Assembly (NCBI RefSeq): GCF_017814435.1
Contig: NZ_JAGJCB010000010.1
Location: 1-64,000 of the forward strand
From: Mariniflexile gromovii
Lineage (GTDB): Bacteria > Bacteroidota > Bacteroidia > Flavobacteriales > Flavobacteriaceae
Reading direction: 5' to 3'
DNA: 64,000 nucleotides
Positions 1 to 7,671 of the stretch are shown here, in pieces. A model generated the notes under the pieces. The model saw only the letters and a program-made list of their open reading frames with translations, ran no database searches and was not told where the DNA came from. The first letter of the stretch is position 1, and each line of letters opens with the position of its first letter. Both the position numbers and the translations under genes were made by a program.

Positions 1-336
1 ATCCTCAACGGAATGGTTTTGCTCATCTTCTCCAAGGTATCTTGCCTTAACCGCTTGGGAGGTAATGAGCCTTTGTTCCAGTTTTAAATCTTGGTAGCAT
101 TTAAAAAGGCTACTGTTGACTTCCTCTAAATAATTGTTGAGGGTTCTTGTGTTTTTGTTGGTACCTCGAGACCTGCCTTTATGGGCATCCCAATCGGATA
201 TCGGTACTTTTCGCTTTAAACTGATGGTAGCCCGTTTGCCATTGACGGTAATTCTTGCGTAAATGGAGGCTTGATTGTTTTTTGCTCTGGAAAAATCTGC
301 CCAGAATAGAATACTGAAAGTTGCTGTTGTTTTCAT
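1..336 (-). CDS. Tyrosine-type site-specific recombinase (integrase), N-terminal part
   Basis: The reading frame begins at the ATG at 336-334 and stays open to the left edge, so only about 112 N-terminal residues are visible. It starts MKTTATFSILFWADFSRAK, followed by a stretch ending ITVNGKRATISLKRKV and then WDAHKGR. This is the pattern of the arm-type DNA-binding domain at the start of Bacteroidota tyrosine recombinases, which integrate genomic islands and conjugative transposons. The catalytic domain (R..HxxR..Y) lies outside the window and cannot be checked. The gene lies 250 bases beyond the 3' end of tRNA-Pro on the same strand, the usual place for an integrase of a tRNA-targeted element. 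Family assignment is firm; whether the element is mobile is unknown. Confidence 0.85.
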   Translation of the reverse strand, partial: MKTTATFSILFWADFSRAKNNQASIYARITVNGKRATISLKRKVPISDWDAHKGRSRGTNKNTRTLNNYLEEVNSSLFKCYQDLKLEQRLITSQAVKARYLGEDEQNHSVED

Positions 337-529
337 GATTTCGTCTTTTTGTTAATATTAATTTTATTACCAGACGAAAGTCAAATCACTTTAAAGATAC
401 ATTTATTCTACCAACTAATTACTGAATTTTAACAATTCGGTCAACACTTTTCTTAAACTATATTTGTTATCCGATTTGTTGACTTTTTTAACAGTATTTT
501 TTACTTTACTATGATACTGTTAAAAATAC

Positions 530-563
530 AAAAACCTGTAAATCATACGATTAACAGGTTTTT
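530..563 (-). terminator. Intrinsic terminator downstream of tRNA-Pro
   Basis: A 10-bp perfect stem (AAAAACCTGT / ACAGGTTTTT) with a 14-base loop lies 25 bases past the 3' end of tRNA-Pro, with a T-rich side in the minus direction. A second, weaker inverted repeat (AACAGTAT / ATACTGTT) sits at about 490-522. The rest of 337-587 holds no gene that I can see. Confidence 0.6.
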
Positions 564-587
564 GATATTGATTGATATACTAATTTG

Positions 588-662
588 TCGGGGTGGCAGG
601 ATTCGAACCTGCGACCTCCTGCTCCCAAAGCAGGCGCGATAACCGGGCTACGCTACACCCCG
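588..662 (-). tRNA. tRNA-Pro (anticodon TGG)
   Basis: The minus strand folds as a complete cloverleaf. The 7-bp acceptor stem is CGGGGTG/CACCCCG and the anticodon arm is CCTGC-TTTGGGA-GCAGG, giving anticodon TGG, which reads proline CCN codons. The T arm carries GGTTCGAATCC. The discriminator is A and CCA is not encoded (the genomic bases after it are CAA). The 3' end faces the integrase gene at 1-336, which suggests this tRNA is the attachment site of that element. Confidence 0.97.
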
Positions 663-687
663 AAGTTAGTTTTATTCTAACGGGATG

Positions 688-695
688 CAAATATA
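688..695 (-). promoter_or_regulatory. Promoter -7 element for tRNA-Pro
   Basis: TATATTTG on the minus strand matches the Bacteroidota housekeeping -7 consensus TAnnTTTG exactly and lies 26 bases upstream of the mature tRNA 5' end. A TTG lies about 22 bases further upstream as a possible -33 element. Confidence 0.5.
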
Positions 696-794
696 CTTTT
701 TTATATAATATAGAAACCAATTATTTAATTTAATTTTAAAAAATATATTTTTACCTATTAAACACAAAGCAACCTAACCTATTTTTATCAAAAA

Positions 795-3092
795 ATGACG
801 CAGCCAAATTTCCTTATCTTAAAAAAGATGTTCTTTTTGGGTGTTTTTTTTATTTGTCTAATGGATGCCTATTCACAAGCACTTCTAACAGGTAAAATTA
901 TTGATAGCGAAACCAAGACTCCTATTGCCAACGCAACAATTAAAAACACGCAAAACAATAACATAGTAATTTCAAACAATTTAGGTGAATTTGAATTGAA
1001 AGAAGCCGGTAATTATCAATTTTCAAAAACAAGTTATCAAACAAAAAACGAACATTTAAATTCTGGTTATACTATTATTCAATTGGAAATAAATCCTTCA
1101 AATCTAAATGAAGTTATTGTAAACGCAAGTCATATCCCCCAAAACCTACAAAGAGCCAATACAACCATAGACATTATCACTTCAAAAGATATAGAACGTG
1201 GCAACACAACAAATGTTCTTGATATTTTAAACAGGGTTCCCAGTGTTTTTATGCAATCGGGGGCATTAAACACCAATAAAATTTCTATTAGAGGTATTGG
1301 ATCGAGAAATCTATATGGCACTTCAAAAATCAGAGCTTACTTTCAAGATATTCCTTTGACTTCCGGAAACGGAGAAACAACCATTGAAGATTTTGAACTA
1401 GGTTCTATTTCGCGTTTGGAAATCATTAAAGGTGCTGGTTCTAGTATTTATGGTGCGGGACTTGGTGGCACCATACACTTAATACCTCAAAGCGCTTACT
1501 TAAACCAAACTACAGCGCAAAGCGATGTGTCTTTTGGATCTTTCGGACTTATGAAAAGTGTTTTTAACGTAAATCATGGTTCTAAAAAACATAGTTTTCG
1601 AGTGATACACAGTAACACCCATAGCGACGGCTATAGAGATAACAATAATTATGACCGACAAACTCTCACCATAAACACCAACCATTTTTTAAGTGACAAA
1701 GATGATATTACGCTTCTAGGTAGCTACGTAGATTTAAAAGGGTTCATACCCAGTTCCATAAATGAAAACGATTACCTTAACAATCCTAAAAAAGCCGCTT
1801 TCACTTGGGCACAAGCAAAGGGTTATGGAGATTCTAAACGTGCTATATTAGGGCTTTCTTGGAACCATCAATACAACAGCAACACAAAGCAAGTAACCAG
1901 TATTTTCACTTCTTTTAAAGATGCTTATGAACCCAGGCCTTTTGATATTCTTACTGAAAACATGGCTGCTATTGGCATTAGAAGTCATGTTTTAGGCACT
2001 TTTAAAAAACTAAATTGGACCCTTGGAGGCGAGCTATTTAAAGACACATACAAATCGAGAAACTACGAAAATCTATATCAAGATTTTCCCGCAGGCACCG
2101 GCAGTGTAGAAGGCGATAAGTTTTCAGATTTTAAAGAAAAACGCACCTATTACAACCTCTTTTTTGAAACCAATTACAGTCTTTCGGAAAAAACCACACT
2201 TTCCGTTGGATTGAATTTCAACAAAACTTCTTATGATTTATTAGATAAATTTACAACAAATGAATCCCCAGACCTATCTGGCACCTATAGTTTCAAAGGT
2301 ATGGTATCTCCAAAATATGGAATTTCACATGTTTTCAATGATAACATCAATGTATATTCAAACGTAAGTCATGGTTTTTCACCTCCTTCAACCGAAGAAA
2401 CTTTACTTCCAGACGGATTAATAAACACCTCCATAAAGCCGGAAACGGGTTGGAATTTTGAAGTTGGTACACGTTCGGCGTTCATCAACAATCGTTTACA
2501 ATTTAATATAGCTTTGTATAGATTAGATGTTCGCAATCTTTTAGTAGCTAGAAGAACGGGAGACGATCAATTTATTGGCGTAAATGCTGGAAGAACCATG
2601 CACAATGGGTTGGAAACCGTTTTGAAATATCAATGGATTCGATCTGAAGCAATTTCATTGAACCATTATCTTTCGTATACTCTTAATGATTTTAAATTTG
2701 AAGAATTTATTGATGATGGAAATAATTTCTCTGGAAACAAACTTACAGGCGTGCCGTCAGAAGTTTTAAATACTGGTATAGACTTTGACACTAAATTAGG
2801 CGTGTACATAAGCATTAATTATCAATATGTTGGACGTATTCCTATTACAGATAGTAACACGCTTTTTACAAATAGTTACAATTTAACCAACATCAAATTA
2901 GGCTACAAACACCAAATAAACAAAAACCTTAAATGGAATGCTTATTTTGGGCTGGATAATATTTTTGACACCCATTATGCATCGCAAATACTAATTAATG
3001 CCACAGGTTTTGGTGGTGCCGCCCCTAGATATTATTATCCAGGGAATCCTGTTAATTATTACACCGGAATAAACATAAGTTATATGTTTTAA
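795..3092 (+). CDS. TonB-dependent outer membrane receptor
   Basis: 765 residues. A signal peptide (to about residue 28) is followed by a carboxypeptidase-regulatory-like beta domain (about 30-105), a plug domain (about 115-235, with NVLDILNRVPSVF, ISIRGIGSR and LEIIKGAGSSIYG), and a 22-strand-type barrel ending with an aromatic residue (INISYMF). It imports a ligand across the outer membrane using TonB energy. There is no SusD partner, so it is not a typical polysaccharide-locus SusC; its shape resembles siderophore or cofactor receptors. The next two genes, on the same strand with a 24-base gap, encode a PQQ-type dehydrogenase and a cytochrome c, so the ligand may be the cofactor or the sugar substrate (inference). 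Confidence 0.9.
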   Translation: MTQPNFLILKKMFFLGVFFICLMDAYSQALLTGKIIDSETKTPIANATIKNTQNNNIVISNNLGEFELKEAGNYQFSKTSYQTKNEHLNSGYTIIQLEINPSNLNEVIVNASHIPQNLQRANTTIDIITSKDIERGNTTNVLDILNRVPSVFMQSGALNTNKISIRGIGSRNLYGTSKIRAYFQDIPLTSGNGETTIEDFELGSISRLEIIKGAGSSIYGAGLGGTIHLIPQSAYLNQTTAQSDVSFGSFGLMKSVFNVNHGSKKHSFRVIHSNTHSDGYRDNNNYDRQTLTINTNHFLSDKDDITLLGSYVDLKGFIPSSINENDYLNNPKKAAFTWAQAKGYGDSKRAILGLSWNHQYNSNTKQVTSIFTSFKDAYEPRPFDILTENMAAIGIRSHVLGTFKKLNWTLGGELFKDTYKSRNYENLYQDFPAGTGSVEGDKFSDFKEKRTYYNLFFETNYSLSEKTTLSVGLNFNKTSYDLLDKFTTNESPDLSGTYSFKGMVSPKYGISHVFNDNINVYSNVSHGFSPPSTEETLLPDGLINTSIKPETGWNFEVGTRSAFINNRLQFNIALYRLDVRNLLVARRTGDDQFIGVNAGRTMHNGLETVLKYQWIRSEAISLNHYLSYTLNDFKFEEFIDDGNNFSGNKLTGVPSEVLNTGIDFDTKLGVYISINYQYVGRIPITDSNTLFTNSYNLTNIKLGYKHQINKNLKWNAYFGLDNIFDTHYASQILINATGFGGAAPRYYYPGNPVNYYTGINISYMF

Positions 3093-3116
3093 CTAAATTT
3101 ATAGCAAAAAAAGAAC

Positions 3117-4241
3117 ATGAAACAGTTTCAATTAATACTCACTATAGCCCTAATATCCTTAATGGCATGCGCGCAACAAACGGAATCTTCAGTAAAAGCG
3201 CAAGACCCTGAATCCCTAAACTATACAACAGAATTGGTGGTTGGAGATATAAACATCCCTTGGGGTATGGCTTTTTTACCCGATGGCAGTATGCTAATTA
3301 CCGAAAAAGCCGGTGAACTTATCCATTTTAAAAACGGACAAAAGCAATTGATAGCTGGTGTTCCCGATATTTATGTGCGTGGTCAAGGTGGTTTTATGGG
3401 TATCAAATTACACCCAAACTACGAAACAAATGGTTGGATTTATTTCTCTTACGCTTCCGCGGAAGGTGAAGGCGATGGGGGCAATACGGCCATTATGCGA
3501 GCAAAAATCAACAACAACACTTTAGTTGAAAAAGAAGTGCTCTATAAAGCAGAACCTAACACAAAAAAGGGGCAGCATTTTGGTTCGCGAATTGAATTTG
3601 ACAATGATGGCTACTTATATTTCTCTATTGGTGAACGTGGAGAACGTGATATAAATCCGCAAGACCTTACTTTAGATTGTGGTAAAATTTACAGATTGCA
3701 TGATGATGGACGCATCCCTGAAGACAATCCTTTTGTAAACGTACCTAATGCTAAAAAAGCTATTTATAGCTACGGGCACAGAAATCCACAGGGCCTTATA
3801 AAACATCCTGAAATAGGAGACATTTGGGAGCACGAACATGGTCCACAAGGCGGCGATGAAATTAACATCATCCAAAAAGGGAAAAACTTTGGTTGGCCTG
3901 TTATTTCCTATGGCATTAATTATAGTGGCACTTCTTTTACCGATCTTACCGAAAAAGAAGGCATGGAACAACCTGTTTTTTATTGGGTTCCATCCATAGC
4001 ACCAAGTGGTATGGCGTTTGCTACATCAAACAAATACCCCGATTGGAAAGGAAATATCTTAGTCGGTTCACTTAAATTCGAATATTTAGAACGTTTGGTT
4101 TTAGAAAATGGCAAGGTTATAAAGCGTGAAAAGTTATTTGAAAAAATTGGTCGCGTTAGAGATGTTATTCAAGCGCCTGACGGTTACATTTACATAGCCG
4201 TGGAAGGCAAAGGCATCTTTAAAATTGTCCCTAAAAATTAA
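3117..4241 (+). CDS. PQQ-dependent sugar dehydrogenase (glucose/sorbosone dehydrogenase family), lipoprotein
   Basis: 374 residues. A lipoprotein signal with lipobox LMAC (Cys at about residue 18) predicts membrane anchoring outside the cytoplasm. The rest is the six-bladed beta-propeller of soluble aldose sugar dehydrogenases: IPWGMAFLPDGSMLITEKAG, then KGQHFGSRIEF (His at the place of the catalytic base), YGHRNPQGL (Arg/Asn that contact PQQ) and HEHGPQGGDEIN. Family members oxidise aldoses to lactones with PQQ and pass electrons to a carrier. The cytochrome c gene 10 bases downstream is a likely acceptor. No PQQ synthesis genes are in the window, so the cofactor may come from outside. Family is secure; substrate is not known. 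Confidence 0.88.
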   Translation: MKQFQLILTIALISLMACAQQTESSVKAQDPESLNYTTELVVGDINIPWGMAFLPDGSMLITEKAGELIHFKNGQKQLIAGVPDIYVRGQGGFMGIKLHPNYETNGWIYFSYASAEGEGDGGNTAIMRAKINNNTLVEKEVLYKAEPNTKKGQHFGSRIEFDNDGYLYFSIGERGERDINPQDLTLDCGKIYRLHDDGRIPEDNPFVNVPNAKKAIYSYGHRNPQGLIKHPEIGDIWEHEHGPQGGDEINIIQKGKNFGWPVISYGINYSGTSFTDLTEKEGMEQPVFYWVPSIAPSGMAFATSNKYPDWKGNILVGSLKFEYLERLVLENGKVIKREKLFEKIGRVRDVIQAPDGYIYIAVEGKGIFKIVPKN

Positions 4242-4251
4242 TTATAAAACT

Positions 4252-4653
4252 ATGAAATCAACCCTATTAACCTTATTTGTTACGCTTTCAATCATATTTA
4301 CAAGTAATTCTCAAAACAGCGCTTTAAAATCGAGCATGGAACGTGGCGAAGAAATCTATACCGATTTTTGTGTAACCTGCCATTTACCTAACGGAAAGGG
4401 TGTAGAAAAGGTGTATCCGCCGTTGGCAAATTCAGATTATCTTCTAAAAAACAGAGAAGCAAGCATTAAAGCCATTAAATTTGGAATGCAAGGTGAAATT
4501 ACCGTAAACGGAAAAAAATACAACACGGTTATGGCGCCTTTGGGTTTAAGTGATGATGAAGTAGCCGATGTTATGAACTACATTAACAATAGTTGGGGCA
4601 ATAAAAACGACAAAATGGTAACCGAAGCCGAAGTTTCAAAAGTCAAAAAATAA
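4252..4653 (+). CDS. Periplasmic class I cytochrome c
   Basis: 133 residues from the ATG at 4252, which gives a clean signal peptide (MKSTLLTLFVTLSIIFTSNS). An earlier in-frame ATG at 4225 lies inside the dehydrogenase gene and would add nine residues before the signal peptide. One haem site CVTCH (about residue 40) and a probable axial Met in VMAPLGLSDDEVADVMNYI are visible. It is a small electron carrier, and its position directly after the PQQ-type dehydrogenase suggests it takes electrons from that enzyme. Confidence 0.88.
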   Translation: MKSTLLTLFVTLSIIFTSNSQNSALKSSMERGEEIYTDFCVTCHLPNGKGVEKVYPPLANSDYLLKNREASIKAIKFGMQGEITVNGKKYNTVMAPLGLSDDEVADVMNYINNSWGNKNDKMVTEAEVSKVKK

Positions 4654-4687
4654 AATAAGAGCCTCATTAATTGACTTTCATTTTAAC

Positions 4688-4695
4688 TAACTTTG
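4688..4695 (+). promoter_or_regulatory. Promoter -7 element for the udk operon
   Basis: TAACTTTG matches TAnnTTTG and ends 27 bases before the udk start codon. A TTG at 4671-4673 is closer than the usual -33 spacing. Confidence 0.45.
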
Positions 4696-4722
4696 TAACG
4701 GGTTAATTAAACAAAATTACAC

Positions 4723-5328
4723 ATGCTTATTATAGGAATTGCTGGAGGAACAGGTTGCGGCAAAACAACTGTTGTAAATCAAATACTTAACGAACTTCCA
4801 GAAGGTGAAGTTGGCGTTATTTCGCAAGATTCTTATTATAAAGACACCACACACTTAAGTTACGATGAACGCATAAAAATAAATTTTGATCACCCAAGGT
4901 CTATAGATTTTGAACTTTTGGAAAGTCATCTTAAAGATTTAAAAAACGGCCTTCCTGTACACCAACCTGTCTATTCTTTCGTTAAACATAATAGAACCAG
5001 CGACACTATTTTAACGCACCCTAGAAAAGTAATGATTGTGGAAGGTATTTTAATTTTAACACATCCCGAATTACGCGATATGTTCGATATTAAAATTTTT
5101 GTGCATGCCGATACCGATGAACGTTTAATAAGAAGATTAAAACGCGATATTTCAGAACGTGGCAGAGATTTAGATGAAGTGTTAACCCGTTACCAAACCA
5201 CATTAAAACCCATGCACGACCAGTTTATAGAACCTATGAAAGAGTACGCAGACATCATTATACCAAACAACAAACACAACACAGTAGCCGTAGATATTGT
5301 TAGAACTATTATAAACAACAAGTTGTAA
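4723..5328 (+). CDS. udk: Uridine kinase
   Basis: 201 residues, the normal length. The P-loop GGTGCGKTT lies at residues 8-16, followed by ISQDSYYKD (substrate-binding Asp/Tyr region), NFDHPRSIDF and the lid region RLIRRLKRDISERGRD. The enzyme phosphorylates uridine and cytidine to UMP and CMP in pyrimidine salvage. It is the first gene of a tight run udk, divIC-like, mutA, lipoprotein, mutB, in which genes abut or overlap. A TAnnTTTG promoter lies directly upstream. Confidence 0.95.
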   Translation: MLIIGIAGGTGCGKTTVVNQILNELPEGEVGVISQDSYYKDTTHLSYDERIKINFDHPRSIDFELLESHLKDLKNGLPVHQPVYSFVKHNRTSDTILTHPRKVMIVEGILILTHPELRDMFDIKIFVHADTDERLIRRLKRDISERGRDLDEVLTRYQTTLKPMHDQFIEPMKEYADIIIPNNKHNTVAVDIVRTIINNKL

Positions 5329-5329
5329 A

Positions 5330-5653
5330 ATGACGTTTTTTAAGCACAAAATATTCAAACCGTTTAAAAATATATTCATACTTATATTGGCCGTATTTAT
5401 TGTTTGGATGCTTTTTTTCGATGCCAATTCATGGTTAATCCATCATGAATTAAATACTGAAATTGATGCCTTGGAAAATGAAAAAGAATACTATAAAAAA
5501 GAAATTGAAAAAGATAACAAAGCTGTTAAAACCTTAAATACAAAAGACGGTTTAGAGAAGTTTGCTCGTGAAGAATATTATATGAAACGAGAAAATGAGG
5601 AAATTTATATTATTGAATATGAAGACAGCTTAAAAACTAAAGATGATGACTAA
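5330..5653 (+). CDS. DivIC/FtsB-type septum formation initiator protein
   Basis: 107 residues. A short cytoplasmic N-terminus, one membrane segment (about residues 14-31, IFILILAVFIVWMLFF), then a coiled coil rich in Glu and Lys (about 40-72) and the FtsB-like tail LEKFAREEYYMKRENEEIYII. FtsB/DivIC proteins link FtsL and FtsQ in the divisome at the inner membrane. It starts one base after udk ends and overlaps mutA by 11 bases, so it is probably translated from the same message. Confidence 0.88.
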   Translation: MTFFKHKIFKPFKNIFILILAVFIVWMLFFDANSWLIHHELNTEIDALENEKEYYKKEIEKDNKAVKTLNTKDGLEKFAREEYYMKRENEEIYIIEYEDSLKTKDDD

Positions 5654-7034
5654 TGGTTTGTTTGATGAATTCAATGGGGTTTCAGCAAAACAGTGGAAAC
5701 AAAAAATTCAGTTCGATTTAAAAGGGGCTGATTATAATGAAACACTTGTTTGGAAAAGCAACGAAGATATTTCAGTAAAACCTTTTTACAATGCTGAAGA
5801 TTTTAAAGAACTCCCTGAAGTTTCAAACACCAAAGCAACCCAATGGAGCATTTGCCAAACCATTTTTGTTGCCAATGTTGAAAAATCCAATAAAAAAGCC
5901 ATAAAGTCTATTGAACGAGGTGCAGAAAGCATCAAATTCATCATTCCAAATCCAGATATTTCGGTTTTAGATTTACTCAAAAACCTTGATAACATTCCTG
6001 TTTTTTTTGAACTTCAATTTCTTTCAGAAGCATTCATAAACAAACTAAACGAATGTCACCTTGAACTCAGTAAAAAAATCGCTTCTGAAAACAAAATAAG
6101 TATTCAAACCGACATTATAGGAAACCTAGCTAGAACGGGCAATTGGTTCCAAAATTTGAATGATGATTTCTCAAAATTCAAATCAATAGTACAAAAAACC
6201 AAATCTTTTAATGTAGACACCACGTTATACCAAAATGCTGGTGCCAATATGGTGCAACAATTGGCTTATGCCCTAGCCCATGCCAATGAATACCTAAATA
6301 CTTTTGACAATAGTCTTAATACTGAAACCAAACAAAATTTAAAAATAACCTTTGAGGTTTCTGTTGGTTCCAATTACTTTTTTGAAATCGCCAAATTACG
6401 TGCTTTAAGGCTACTTTGGAACACATTAGCTTTGGAATATGAAGTAAACCCCAATTGCAACATTTTTGCCATTCCTACAAAACGCAATAAAACCATTTAC
6501 GATTATAACACCAATATGCTTCGCACTACCACCGAATGCATGAGTGCTGTACTTGGTGGTGCCAATACCATTTGCAATTTACCATACGATGTTATGTACA
6601 AAAAAGCCAATGCGTTTAGCGAACGAATGGCTCGAAATCAGCTTTTAATCTTGAAACATGAAAGTTATTTTGATAAGGTAAACAACCCATCGGACGGCAC
6701 ATATTATATCGAATCTTTAACGCAGCAACTTGCTGAAAAGTCCTTAACACTATTTAAAGATATAGAATCGAATGGCGGTTTTTTAGTGCAACTTAAAGAA
6801 GGCACCATTCAGCGAAAAATAAAAGAAAGTGCCGCGAAAGAACAACAACAGTTTAATGATACTGAAATTATTTTATTAGGAACAAACAAACTTCCAAACC
6901 CTAATGATGCAATGAAAAACGAATTAGAAATTTATCCTTTTGTAAAAACGCATCAAAGGAAGACGTTAATTGAACCTATTATTGAAAAACGTTTAGCAGA
7001 AACTTTAGAACAAAAACGTTTAAAAAATGAATAA
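5643..7034 (+). CDS. mutA: Methylmalonyl-CoA mutase small subunit
   Basis: 463 residues. It has the mutase TIM-barrel fold (KQKIQFDLKGADYNETLVWKS, then LRALRLLWNTLALEYE, and the NPSDGTYYIESLTQQLAEK signature also present in the large subunit). It lacks the C-terminal cobalamin-binding domain and so cannot bind B12; it is the structural, inactive partner of MutB. Members are usually about 450-640 residues. The start overlaps the end of the preceding gene, and its own end overlaps the next gene by 8 bases. Confidence 0.93.
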   Translation: MMTNGLFDEFNGVSAKQWKQKIQFDLKGADYNETLVWKSNEDISVKPFYNAEDFKELPEVSNTKATQWSICQTIFVANVEKSNKKAIKSIERGAESIKFIIPNPDISVLDLLKNLDNIPVFFELQFLSEAFINKLNECHLELSKKIASENKISIQTDIIGNLARTGNWFQNLNDDFSKFKSIVQKTKSFNVDTTLYQNAGANMVQQLAYALAHANEYLNTFDNSLNTETKQNLKITFEVSVGSNYFFEIAKLRALRLLWNTLALEYEVNPNCNIFAIPTKRNKTIYDYNTNMLRTTTECMSAVLGGANTICNLPYDVMYKKANAFSERMARNQLLILKHESYFDKVNNPSDGTYYIESLTQQLAEKSLTLFKDIESNGGFLVQLKEGTIQRKIKESAAKEQQQFNDTEIILLGTNKLPNPNDAMKNELEIYPFVKTHQRKTLIEPIIEKRLAETLEQKRLKNE

Positions 7035-7671
7035 AAACCCCTTCATATTAGTTATCCTTTTTAGCTTTTTAATGCTAAGCAGTACATCATGCTTAACGAT
7101 TGCGAAAGATGTTAAAAATTGGATTGAAATCAACGATATTGAAGACGTTCAAGGTAAATATCATTTTTTAACCCAAGACCAAATAAAAATTTATTTACCA
7201 GATACCTTTAAAAAATATTCAAGAGCTGGATATGAAAAACTTTTAGATTCTTTAGCCAACAAAAAAGATTTTGAACTAGAACTAAAACGTTTGGAGTCTT
7301 TACGTGAAATGGAAGGTAATTTTTACATCTTTTTTGATGAAGAAACACGTTCTACTTTTACCATAAACACCATGACTTACATGCCCATACATAAAGGTGA
7401 TGCACAATTTATTTTAGGGATGATTAGTTTAAACAACAAGAAAATAGCTAAAGAATCGAACCTAGAAATAACTAAAATAACTGCAAAATATAGTGCTACC
7501 GACAAGATGCAACTGTTTAAAGCTATTCACAAAATAGACCACAAAAAGAAACAGCTTACTAACTACAATGCTTCATACATCCTCTCTGCCAATAAGAAAA
7601 CCATTTATATCCAATTGCTTACTGGTTTTGATGTGAATTTCGACCCTTTTTTACAAAAAATGATTTTATAA
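7027..7671 (+). CDS. Putative lipoprotein of unknown function between mutA and mutB
   Basis: 214 residues. The N-terminus has a hydrophobic segment followed by STSC, which looks like a lipobox (Cys at about residue 22). The body is a mixed alpha/beta protein with many Lys and no motif I recognise. It overlaps mutA by 8 bases and mutB by 1 base (TAATG), so it is surely co-translated with both mutase subunits, although an exported lipoprotein has no obvious part in a cytoplasmic B12 enzyme. Function unknown. Confidence 0.75.
   Translation: MNKNPFILVILFSFLMLSSTSCLTIAKDVKNWIEINDIEDVQGKYHFLTQDQIKIYLPDTFKKYSRAGYEKLLDSLANKKDFELELKRLESLREMEGNFYIFFDEETRSTFTINTMTYMPIHKGDAQFILGMISLNNKKIAKESNLEITKITAKYSATDKMQLFKAIHKIDHKKKQLTNYNASYILSANKKTIYIQLLTGFDVNFDPFLQKMIL

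Noticed and set aside
459-466. TATATTTG on the plus strand near the integrase
   Set aside because: A good -7 match but no plus-strand gene follows before tRNA-Pro, which is on the other strand; such boxes occur by chance in AT-rich DNA.
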